The position numbers and the translations under genes are program-made. Shown one piece after another: positions 26,928 to 34,692 of a stretch of 64,000 nucleotides of DNA. Under the pieces are notes generated by a model. It was given only the letters and a program-made list of their open reading frames with translations. It was not told the origin of the DNA and ran no database searches. Position 1 is the stretch's first letter, and the number at the start of each line of letters is the position of its first letter. Source of the stretch: an uncultured Lachnospiraceae bacterium (lineage in GTDB: Bacteria; Bacillota; Clostridia; Lachnospirales; Lachnospiraceae); the NCBI GenBank assembly GCA_910579685.1, contig CAJTVN010000015.1, forward strand, positions 42,913 to 106,912, in the 5' to 3' direction.

Positions 26928-26963
26928 AGGAAGAATGGCCCTGTGAAAAAGCCATTCTCCTTT
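26928..26963 (-). promoter_or_regulatory. Hairpin between thl and crt
   Basis: AGAATGGC (26932-26939) pairs with GCCATTCT (26951-26958), extendable on both sides with one mismatch. The minus-strand side lacks a clear T-run, so it may be a processing or mRNA-stability hairpin, or a leaky terminator that lowers expression after thl. Confidence 0.5.
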
Positions 26964-27009
26964 CATGAAAGATACCCGTCCTTCCCGGAATCCCTCATAT
27001 TTTTATAGG

Positions 27010-28194
27010 TTAGTCTTCCATTTTTACCACGGTCGCACATCCCATACCGCCGCCGATGCACAGGGTAGCGAGACCTGTCTTGGCTCCCTTTGCCTGCATC
27101 TCATGAAGCAGCGTCACAAGGATACGGCATCCGGATGCTCCCACAGGATGCCCCAGAGCAATAGCGCCTCCGTTGGGATTGAGCTGCTTATCCACGTCAA
27201 TTCCCAGATCCTTTCCGACTGCAACGGACTGTGCCGCAAACGCCTCGTTTGCCTCGATAATGTCAAAGTCCTCGATCTTAAGTCCAGTCTTTGCCATAAC
27301 CTTCTTGGTTGCAGCAACAGGACCGATTCCCATTACCTCGGGTCTTACGCCTGCGAGAGCGCCTGCAACAAAGGTAGCCATGGGTTTAACGCCGAGCTCC
27401 TTCGCCTTCTCCTCGCTCATCACCACGATGGCAGCAGCGCCGTCATTGATTCCGGACGCATTTCCTGCCGTCACGAATCCGCCGGGATTGATGGGACGCA
27501 GCTTTGCAAGTCCTTCGATCGTGGAGCCCGCGCGGGGACCCTCATCCACCTTGAATTCAACCATTTCCTTTTTCTTCTTAACCATAACGGGTACAATCTC
27601 AGCGTCAAAAGCTCCGGACTTCTGAGCAGCCTCTGTCTTCTGCTGGCTCTTTAATGCGAACTCATCCAGCTCTTCCCTGGTCAGTCCCCACTCCTCGCAG
27701 ATATTGTCCGCTGTCTTGATCATGTGATAATCATTGAACGCATCCCAGAGAGCGTCCTTGATCATGGTATCCACCAGGGTACCGTTATTCATTCTATATC
27801 CAAAACGTGCCTGAGGAACTGCATAGGGAGCCATGGACATGTTTTCCATACCGCCTGCTACCACGATATCCGCATCTCCTGCCATGATCATCTGTGCTGC
27901 CTGATTCACACAATTAAGACCGGAACCGCACACGACATTCATGGTAACTGCAGGCACCTCGATGGGCAGACCTGCCTTGATAGAAGCCTGACGGGCCACG
28001 TTCTGTCCCTGTCCTGCCTGGATAACACATCCCATGTAAACCTGGTCCACGGCCTCAGGCGCCACGCCCGCCCTGCTCAATGCTTCCTTGATTACAATCG
28101 CACCAAGCTCCGCAGCGGGTACTGTGCTTAAAGAGCCACCCATGGTACCGATGGCTGTACGGCATGCGCCGGCTAAAACTACTTTTTTTGCCAT
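27010..28194 (-). CDS. thlA: Acetyl-CoA acetyltransferase (thiolase)
   Basis: A 394-residue thiolase with the nucleophilic Cys in NVVCGSGLNCVNQAAQMI (about residue 89), EANEAFAAQSVAVGKDLG, the NPNGGAIALGHPVGASGCRI His motif and the closing LCIGGGMGCATVV Cys motif. It condenses two acetyl-CoA to acetoacetyl-CoA, the first step of the butyrate pathway encoded downstream. It has a near-consensus promoter (28260-28288) and GGAGG before the ATG, so it is the first gene of the operon. Confidence 0.95.
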   Translation of the reverse strand: MAKKVVLAGACRTAIGTMGGSLSTVPAAELGAIVIKEALSRAGVAPEAVDQVYMGCVIQAGQGQNVARQASIKAGLPIEVPAVTMNVVCGSGLNCVNQAAQMIMAGDADIVVAGGMENMSMAPYAVPQARFGYRMNNGTLVDTMIKDALWDAFNDYHMIKTADNICEEWGLTREELDEFALKSQQKTEAAQKSGAFDAEIVPVMVKKKKEMVEFKVDEGPRAGSTIEGLAKLRPINPGGFVTAGNASGINDGAAAIVVMSEEKAKELGVKPMATFVAGALAGVRPEVMGIGPVAATKKVMAKTGLKIEDFDIIEANEAFAAQSVAVGKDLGIDVDKQLNPNGGAIALGHPVGASGCRILVTLLHEMQAKGAKTGLATLCIGGGMGCATVVKMED

Positions 28195-28259
28195 TGTTTC
28201 TTTCCTCCGTCTGATTAAAAACTTTAGATTGTTAATTTTTTATCATTACCAACGTTTTC

Positions 28260-28288
28260 ATTATATCATAGGGTCATTTTTTTTGCAA
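28260..28288 (-). promoter_or_regulatory. Sigma-A-type promoter of the butyrate operon
   Basis: On the minus strand TTGCAA (28288-28283) and TATAAT (28265-28260) are spaced by 17 bases. The leader to the thl start is about 60 bases and AT-rich. Confidence 0.8.
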
Positions 28289-28321
28289 TCCATTCCCTGT
28301 GCAATCTGATACAATTTCTTG

Positions 28322-30322
28322 TTACGATTCAAAGACCGCCTCTTCCAGCTTTCCCTCCCTGGCAAAAACCGGAATGGAATCAATGGGCGCATCGAAGACG
28401 AGGCTTTGTCCTCCCTCATAGAGCCGTCCGTCATTGATGTTTCTCCAGCGGCATCCTGCGGGGAGGTAAACGTTTCTTACCCGCTCCTTCTCGTGAAGCA
28501 CCGGGCATACGAGCAGATGATCACCCAGGAAAAATTCGTCCTCCACATTCCAGCACTGCGGATCTTTGGGGAAATTGTAGAACAGGGTCCGGATTGCGGG
28601 CGAGCCCTTCTCATGGGCCTGCCTCATGGTCTGCGCAACGTAGGGACGCAGTCTCTCTCTCAGCCGGATATATTTGGTAAATATTGCGCAGGCTTCCTCC
28701 CCGTAGCTCCAGATTTCGTTTTCCGCACCGCTGGGGGCCGCTCCTCCGCCGCTTGTCCCGATGGGCTCCTTGTGAGGCTCCCTGTCCCCGTGAAGGCGCA
28801 TCACCGGACAGAAGGCGCCGTACTCAAACCATCGGATCAGGCATTCCCTGAAATCGGGATCGGATATGTTTCCTCCGTGGAAGCCGCCGATATCCGTGGT
28901 CCACCAGGGGATCCCCGCCATTCCGATGTTGAGCCCCGCCGCAAACTGGCTCCGCAGAGAACGGAAGCTGGAATCAATGTCCCCGCTCCAGACCAGGGCT
29001 CCGTAGCGCTGGCTTCCCGCCCAGGCGCTCCGGATCAGGTTCAGGATCCCCTCCTGTCCCTCTTTTTCCATTCCCTCATAGGCCATCCTCGCATATTCCC
29101 TGGGATAAAGATTACCGATCTCCAGGTCCGCTCCCAGCTGATAGCGGTAGTTGTCATACTCGTATTTGGTGTACTCCGGCTCCGCCTCATCCAGCCAGAA
29201 AATCTTTATCCCGTATTTGTAGTAATTCTCCCGAAGCCTGCCCCACACATAGGCTCTTGCGTCCGGGTTCGTCATATCCACAAAGCAGGTCCTTCCAAGA
29301 TGGCTCATCCGGTTTCCCGCCTCGGAGGCGGTGAGATATCCCTTCTCCAGCATCTCCTGGTAATTGACGCTGCCCGCCTCCACCGTGGGCCAGACGGAGA
29401 CCATCAGCTCCATTCCCATCTCTTTCAGCTCGCGCACCATCCCCGCAGGATCCGGCCAGTACTCCTTATCGAAGCACCAGTCCCCCTGATGAGGCCAGTG
29501 GAAGTAATCGATGACAATCACGGACACGGGGATATTCCTGCGCTTATATTCCCTTGCCACCTCGAGAAGCTCCTCCTGGGTCTGGTAGCGGAGCTTGCAC
29601 TGCCAGAAGCCCGTGCCGTAATCCGGCATCATAGGAGCCTTTCCCGCCACATCCCCAAAAGCCTCCACGATCTGGGCAGGGGCATCTCCGGCGCAGATCC
29701 AGTAATCCATCTGCCGCACGGACTGGGCCTCCCACTGGGTCAGATTGTTTCCGAAGGTGACCTTTCCGATCCCGGGATTGTTCCAGAACAGGCCGTAGCC
29801 CGCACTGGATACCATAAAGGGAACGCTTACCTGGGAATTGCGCTGTGCCAGCTCCACGATACAGCCCTTCAGGTTCAGATTTTCCTGCTGGTACTGGCCC
29901 ATGCCGTAAATCCGCTCCTCCTGCGCTTCAAAGCGCACCGTCAGACTGAAATTGTCCGTCCCCCGGACGGGCCGGAAGGTGCGGGGGCAGATCTCCAGGG
30001 CGCTGTTAAAGCCCTCGTCATCCTCGCGGAAACGGTTCCTGTCGTATTCCTCCAGCAAAAGCTCCCCCTTCTGGTTCAAAAACCGCAGCTTTCCGCTGGG
30101 AAACACCTCGCAGGTGATTTTTCCGTTGGTGATCCTTCCCCTGTTTTCGTTGATTTCAACCTGGGCAGGATGTCCTTCTCCATACACGAGACCGTAATTC
30201 GAATCGTCCATGAATCCCCCTGCGGTTGCGCGGACGCGCAGACCGTTTTCTCCGAAGCCCTCTATGATCAGAAGCTCCCTGTCAAATCTGCGCAGTAATC
30301 TGTTTTCTTCTTTCCAGAGCAT
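28322..30322 (-). CDS. Glycoside hydrolase family 31 (alpha-xylosidase/alpha-glucosidase type)
   Basis: A 666-residue GH31 enzyme. An N-terminal beta-sandwich (to about residue 230) precedes the catalytic barrel, which begins with PDYGTGFWQCKLRYQTQEELL and VIVIDYFHW. The nucleophile Asp is in IFWLDEAEPEY; this WLDEAEPE form is found in alpha-xylosidases such as those acting on xyloglucan fragments. The acid/base region is near WSGDIDSSFRSLRSQ and WWTTDIGGF. No signal peptide, so it acts on imported oligosaccharides in the cytoplasm. It is 127 bases from the thl start, in the same direction. Confidence 0.88.
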   Translation of the reverse strand: MLWKEENRLLRRFDRELLIIEGFGENGLRVRATAGGFMDDSNYGLVYGEGHPAQVEINENRGRITNGKITCEVFPSGKLRFLNQKGELLLEEYDRNRFREDDEGFNSALEICPRTFRPVRGTDNFSLTVRFEAQEERIYGMGQYQQENLNLKGCIVELAQRNSQVSVPFMVSSAGYGLFWNNPGIGKVTFGNNLTQWEAQSVRQMDYWICAGDAPAQIVEAFGDVAGKAPMMPDYGTGFWQCKLRYQTQEELLEVAREYKRRNIPVSVIVIDYFHWPHQGDWCFDKEYWPDPAGMVRELKEMGMELMVSVWPTVEAGSVNYQEMLEKGYLTASEAGNRMSHLGRTCFVDMTNPDARAYVWGRLRENYYKYGIKIFWLDEAEPEYTKYEYDNYRYQLGADLEIGNLYPREYARMAYEGMEKEGQEGILNLIRSAWAGSQRYGALVWSGDIDSSFRSLRSQFAAGLNIGMAGIPWWTTDIGGFHGGNISDPDFRECLIRWFEYGAFCPVMRLHGDREPHKEPIGTSGGGAAPSGAENEIWSYGEEACAIFTKYIRLRERLRPYVAQTMRQAHEKGSPAIRTLFYNFPKDPQCWNVEDEFFLGDHLLVCPVLHEKERVRNVYLPAGCRWRNINDGRLYEGGQSLVFDAPIDSIPVFAREGKLEEAVFES

Positions 30323-30350
30323 ATGTTTCCTCCTTCGCTTCTATTTTTTC

Positions 30351-31217
30351 CTATGGATAAAAGATCTGTGCAATGGGCGACGTCTCATCCACGATCAGCG
30401 TTTTGTTGCTGCCTGTCAATGTGGCCTTCGCCGCATCCAGAGAACGCAGGAACAGATAGAATTCCGCTTTCTCCGGGTTATTGTAGGTCTCGCTCAGAAT
30501 CCTCATATATTCTGCCTCGCCCTTTGCGATGATTTCCGCCGCCCCGGCGTCCGCCTCGGACTGCATTACGATAATCTCCGCCTTTGTCTTGTTGGAGATT
30601 TCCTTCGCCTCCTCCTGGCCTTCCGCCTGGTAGGTTGCCGCAATGTTGTTTCTCTCGGAAATCATTCTCTCATAGACCGCTTTCTTATTTTCGTCCGGAA
30701 GATCCAGGGACTTTGTCTCCACGGCAAGGAGCTTGATTCCGTACTGGGAGAGCGTGTCCCCGATATTGTCCATGATGGCCTTTGCCAGCTCGCCGTCGCG
30801 GCCGCTGATCACTTCCTCCTGGCTTAAACTGCTTATCACGTTTTTCAGGCTGTTATAGACGATGGCGTCGATACGGAATTCCGCATTGCTCTTCTGCGCA
30901 CTCAAAGTCTGGGTGTATTTCTGCGGATCCTCGATCCTCCAGAGTGCAAAGCAGTCCGCAATCATGGACTTTTTATCCTTGGTCATCACGTCGCTGACCG
31001 CTAGGTCGTAGAGCAGTACCTCGTTTTCTATTTTTTCCGCGCTCTGGATAACGGGAATTTTAAAGCTAAGGCCCGCCTCCTCCCTGATGTCCACTATTTT
31101 TCCGAACTGCTTTATGACGGTAAATTCATTGGGATACGTCACTACCATGCTTGAGCCAGCCACTGCCAAAAGAACGATCAGCATAAACAGCAGCAAAAAT
31201 CCTCTTTTCTTTTTCAT
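30351..31217 (-). CDS. hflC: Membrane protease modulator HflC (SPFH/Band 7)
   Basis: A 288-residue SPFH protein from the ATG at 31217 (AAGGAAAGG upstream); the frame extends to 31244 but without a ribosome site. It has one N-terminal membrane helix (GFLLLFMLIVLLAVAGSSMVV) followed by the Band 7 domain (FTVIKQFGKIV, LDLPDENKKAVYERMISERN) and the helical GQEEAKEISNKTKAEIIV segment. HflC with HflK forms a membrane ring that modulates FtsH in Proteobacteria; the role in Clostridia is less known. It follows hflK after about 100 bases. Confidence 0.87.
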   Translation of the reverse strand: MKKKRGFLLLFMLIVLLAVAGSSMVVTYPNEFTVIKQFGKIVDIREEAGLSFKIPVIQSAEKIENEVLLYDLAVSDVMTKDKKSMIADCFALWRIEDPQKYTQTLSAQKSNAEFRIDAIVYNSLKNVISSLSQEEVISGRDGELAKAIMDNIGDTLSQYGIKLLAVETKSLDLPDENKKAVYERMISERNNIAATYQAEGQEEAKEISNKTKAEIIVMQSEADAGAAEIIAKGEAEYMRILSETYNNPEKAEFYLFLRSLDAAKATLTGSNKTLIVDETSPIAQIFYP

Positions 31218-31316
31218 GTTCCTTTCCTTTCTCTGCGCCCGCAAATTTGAACTCCCTGTCCGGAAACCGCAGGCAAAAAACTTTTTCCACTGTCCCTTAC
31301 CGGTTTTACCGGTATT

Positions 31317-32363
31317 TTACTCCTCCTCTTCCGCAGAAGCTTCCTCTGCCGGGACGCTCTCCTGTGTCCTGGCGTTCAAATCTGCGGAATTTCCGTTTCC
31401 GAAATCCGCAAAGGATTCCAGGGGAAGCATGGTCTGAGTGATCCCGTCGCTCTTTTCAATGATCACCTTCATATCCGGCAGGATTTCCTCCATGGTCTCG
31501 TAGAACATTCTCTGCTTGGTGATCAGCGGATATTTCTGGAACTCTGCGTATAACTCGTTGAGTCTCGCCGTCTGTCCCTTCGCCTCGTTGACCCGCTCCT
31601 GAGCCTGGGCCTCCGCCGTCCTCATCGTCTCGTCCGCCTGGGCTCTTGCCGCAGGGATATCCTCGTTGCGCTTCTGGTTCGCCCGGTTGATGGACGTCTC
31701 CTTTCCCTGCTTGGCGTTCTCCACGTTTTTGAAGGCGTCAACCACCTCGCTGGTGGGAGGCTCCGCATCCTGTATGGTGATGTTTACCAGTTGAATTCCG
31801 ATATCCTCGCTCTCCAGCCTGGAAACAATCTTCTCCTTAATGGAAGCCTGTATCTCGTTCTTTCCCGTGGTAATGACGCTGTCAACGTCATAGAGGCCGA
31901 TCGTGTCCCGGATATAGCTCTGGGTCAGATTTTTGAGAATATCCACAGGGCTTTCCGACGCATACAGATATTTCACGGGATCCGTCACCCGGTACTCCGC
32001 ATAAAAATCCACATTGACAAAGTTGTAGTCCCTTGTAATCATAAAGGATTCCGAATCCCTTGTCTCCCCGGTTGCCGGATCATAGCCAAGGGAAAAGCCG
32101 TTGATGGTCTTTGGGACCTTTTTCAATCCCTGAACATAGGGAATCTTGAGATGAATTCCCGGCTCCTCCACGATTTTGGGCATGCCAAAGGTGGTGACCA
32201 CCGCATATTCGTTTTCCTTCAGGGAATAAATACTGCCCAGCAGAAGATAGGCCGCCGCCACGAGAACGACAATTACCGCCGCACTCTTTCCCATTTTGGA
32301 ACCGAGGTTCCGGGCAGGCGCCTCCTGCTGGTCATAAACGTTTTTATCTTTTTTTCTGAACAT
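31317..32363 (-). CDS. hflK: Membrane protease modulator HflK (SPFH/Band 7)
   Basis: A 348-residue SPFH protein with an N-terminal membrane helix (SAAVIVVLVAAAYLLLGSIYSL) and a Band 7 domain with ENEYAVVTTFGMP, VTDPVKYLYAS and IQDAEPPTSEVVDAFKNVENAKQ, the last typical of HflK. An acidic tail ends in EEASAEEEE. It is expected to form a hetero-oligomer with HflC at the membrane. AAGGAGG precedes the ATG and a promoter lies at 32406-32434; it is the first gene of a two-gene unit. Confidence 0.87.
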   Translation of the reverse strand: MFRKKDKNVYDQQEAPARNLGSKMGKSAAVIVVLVAAAYLLLGSIYSLKENEYAVVTTFGMPKIVEEPGIHLKIPYVQGLKKVPKTINGFSLGYDPATGETRDSESFMITRDYNFVNVDFYAEYRVTDPVKYLYASESPVDILKNLTQSYIRDTIGLYDVDSVITTGKNEIQASIKEKIVSRLESEDIGIQLVNITIQDAEPPTSEVVDAFKNVENAKQGKETSINRANQKRNEDIPAARAQADETMRTAEAQAQERVNEAKGQTARLNELYAEFQKYPLITKQRMFYETMEEILPDMKVIIEKSDGITQTMLPLESFADFGNGNSADLNARTQESVPAEEASAEEEE

Positions 32364-32405
32364 AGCTTACCTCCTTGATGCTTTTGCCGTCTGACCTTTT
32401 TATCT

Positions 32406-32434
32406 ATCATACCACATCCCCAATTAATTGTCAG
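32406..32434 (-). promoter_or_regulatory. Candidate promoter of hflKC
   Basis: On the minus strand CTGACA (32434-32429) and TATGAT (32411-32406) are spaced by 17 bases, about 40 bases before the hflK start. Confidence 0.6.
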
Positions 32435-32501
32435 TCAGTATATTTCGTGCAGGCGGAACATATATTTCCATAACCGGCTTTGACGGAAGGTGCCGCATTC
32501 C

Positions 32502-33611
32502 ATGAAAAAAAACAAATTGTTCATACGATTCCTCCTGATCGCCTCTCTGCTCTGCGCTGTTTTTATTCAGTTTATCCTCCACCGCCTCCTTACCTGCGGC
32601 GAAACGCAGCCATCCTCTCCCTTATCCTCCACGGAATCCGCCATCGAGGTGGTTTCCGGAAGCGATGGCAATTACATCAAGTGGGTGGATTTCAAGATTA
32701 CCAGCGAGGCGCTCTTAAAGGCCTATACGCTGGATGTGGAGAGCTATGGCAAGGAAGTGCATCTGAACTGGATCGAGCTTCTGGCCTACGCCGGGGCAAA
32801 ATGCGGAGGCTCCTTTGACAAGAACAGCCTTTCCCTGATCGACAAGCTGGCCGGGGAACTTTCCGATGGCACGTCCACTCTGGAACAGCTGACGCAGGAT
32901 ATGGAATATTATGAATATTATTATGAGGCCTACGAAACCGTTCTGGGCGGCATGGTGGGGGAATATGAGATCGAGCAGGACAACGGAAACGGAGGAAAGA
33001 TCCGGAAAAAGGTTTATGGACTGAAATCCTTCTCCCCTATTGCGAAGGGATTTGAATACAATGATTACGATGATTTTGGCTCTTCCCGCAGCTATGGCTA
33101 CAGACGCCCCCATCTTGGCCATGACATGATGGGCCGGGTCGGGACTCCCATAGTGGCCGTGGAATCCGGCTATGTGGAGGCCCTTGGCTGGAACCAGTAC
33201 GGGGGATGGCGGATCGGAATCCGCAGCTTTGACAAAAAGCGCTATTACTATTACGCACACCTGCGGCAGAACTTCCCCTACGCCCTTGACCTGAAGGAGG
33301 GAAGCGTCGTAACCGCCGGAGACGTGATCGGCTATATGGGGCATACGGGCTACAGCACCGTGGAAAACACCAACAACATCGAAACCGTCCATCTCCATTT
33401 CGGCCTCCAGCTGATCTTTGACGAGTCCCAGAAGGAAGGAAACAACGAGATCTGGATCGACTGCTACGCACTCACCCGTTTTCTTTCCAGAAACCGCTCT
33501 CTGACCGAAAAGAATCAGGAGACCAAAGAGTGGTTCAGGGTTTACCAGATGACGGACCCTGCCGTGGAGGAATATGAGAAGGCGCAGCATAGACAAATTC
33601 CCGCTGGATAA
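32502..33611 (+). CDS. M23-family (LytM) peptidoglycan endopeptidase, membrane-anchored
   Basis: A 369-residue protein from the ATG at 32502, with GGAAGG eleven bases upstream; a GTG at 32490 lies on the ribosome site itself. The N-terminus (KKNKLFIRFLLIASLLCAVFI) is a signal anchor. The C-terminal half is a LytM domain with zinc ligands in RRPHLGHDMMG and the second metal/catalytic motif in TVHLHFGLQ; a glycine-rich VESGYVEALGWN strand lies between. It should cut peptide cross-links in the wall on the outer face of the membrane. It is divergent from hflK and its end overlaps the convergent GT2-GtrA gene by 77 bases. Confidence 0.85.
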   Translation: MKKNKLFIRFLLIASLLCAVFIQFILHRLLTCGETQPSSPLSSTESAIEVVSGSDGNYIKWVDFKITSEALLKAYTLDVESYGKEVHLNWIELLAYAGAKCGGSFDKNSLSLIDKLAGELSDGTSTLEQLTQDMEYYEYYYEAYETVLGGMVGEYEIEQDNGNGGKIRKKVYGLKSFSPIAKGFEYNDYDDFGSSRSYGYRRPHLGHDMMGRVGTPIVAVESGYVEALGWNQYGGWRIGIRSFDKKRYYYYAHLRQNFPYALDLKEGSVVTAGDVIGYMGHTGYSTVENTNNIETVHLHFGLQLIFDESQKEGNNEIWIDCYALTRFLSRNRSLTEKNQETKEWFRVYQMTDPAVEEYEKAQHRQIPAG

Positions 33612-34692
33612 GGAAGCTTAAGAAGAACAGCAGAATGTCCACCGGCATTTTTACCAGAACCTCCGCACCGCCGAAATGCGGGTACAGCTTTCCCACAAGA
33701 AAGGCGCTCAGAGACATCTGTACCGCCGCCAGCAGAAAATACCGCACACTTGTGGCGGCAAGAGAACCCCTGCTTTGAAAAACCACCCTGTAATTCAGGG
33801 AATAGTTATATACGGCGGAAAGAATTCTGGCAAAGACGGTTGACGCCGTAATATACGAAATCCTTCCCCATCGGTTTCCCCTCAGCAGATAGCAGAAAAC
33901 GGAGAACAGGACAAGATCCACCACGCTGGAGGACAGGGAGGAAAAGAGGAACTTACCAAATATCATATAGATTCTTACCGAGTCCCTGACGGGATTGAAA
34001 TGGCTGGTTTTGTTTTCTTCAATATAAATGGTCCGGATAGGCACCTCCACGATAGGAATCCGGCTCGTTTTGGTCTCCATCAGCATATTGGTTTCAAACT
34101 CAAACCGCTCGCCCTTTACCAGAAGAAGCTCTCTCATAAACGAGGCAGGAATCCCCCTAAGGCCCGTCTGGGTATCCGAAACGGAAATTCCTGCGAGATA
34201 TTTCATCACCACCCGGGTACATTTGTTGCCAAACTCGCTTCTTGCCGGCACATTCTCCCGGTCAAAGCACCGGCAGCCGAGTATGAGACAGCCGGGGCAG
34301 TCCAGAAGCCTTTCGGCACAGGCCAGAATACATTCCGGACTGTGCTGTCCGTCCGAATCCGCAGTGATGCAGCCCGCCGCATCCGGGAATTCATGGAGCA
34401 CATAGTTGAAAGCCGTCTTGAGAGCCCTTCCTTTTCCCTGGTTTACCGCATGGTACAGAACCCGGCAGCCAAACTCCCGCCTGGCCTGTTCAAAAAAGTG
34501 GCGGTACGCTTCCCCGCTTCCGTCGTCCACCAGAATCAGGTTCTCAAATCCGCCCGAGCGAAGATCCGCAAGGAGCCCCGGCAGCTTTTCATCCGGCTCG
34601 TAGGAGGGAATAATCACAGGAAGCCCGAGGGCCTGCCTGTTCTTTTGCGTAATTCTTTCTTTTTGACTTTCCGCACTCAAATTCATAATCAT
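33535..34692 (-). CDS. GT2 glycosyltransferase fused to a GtrA-like membrane domain
   Basis: A 385-residue fusion. Residues about 20-235 are a GT2 domain of the dolichyl-phosphate sugar synthase type (LPVIIPSYEPDEKLPGLL, LVDDGSGEAY, GCITADSDGQHSPE). Residues about 245-365 are four membrane helices of the GtrA family (FGKFLFSSLSSSVVDLVLFSVFCYLL, YNYSLNYRVVFQS). Such pairs make an undecaprenyl-phosphate sugar and help flip it, feeding GT-C transferases. The GT-C-like neighbour at 34689-36602, translationally coupled through ATGA, fits as the acceptor enzyme. An internal ATG at 34686 has better ribosome-site spacing. Confidence 0.85.
   Translation of the reverse strand: MIMNLSAESQKERITQKNRQALGLPVIIPSYEPDEKLPGLLADLRSGGFENLILVDDGSGEAYRHFFEQARREFGCRVLYHAVNQGKGRALKTAFNYVLHEFPDAAGCITADSDGQHSPECILACAERLLDCPGCLILGCRCFDRENVPARSEFGNKCTRVVMKYLAGISVSDTQTGLRGIPASFMRELLLVKGERFEFETNMLMETKTSRIPIVEVPIRTIYIEENKTSHFNPVRDSVRIYMIFGKFLFSSLSSSVVDLVLFSVFCYLLRGNRWGRISYITASTVFARILSAVYNYSLNYRVVFQSRGSLAATSVRYFLLAAVQMSLSAFLVGKLYPHFGGAEVLVKMPVDILLFFLSFLIQREFVYAAPSHIPPRQGPSSGKP

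Noticed and set aside
28319..30298. 659-codon plus-strand frame opposite the GH31 gene
   Set aside because: Lies wholly antisense to a clear GH31 enzyme, has no family motif or ribosome site, and reflects the codon bias of the real gene.
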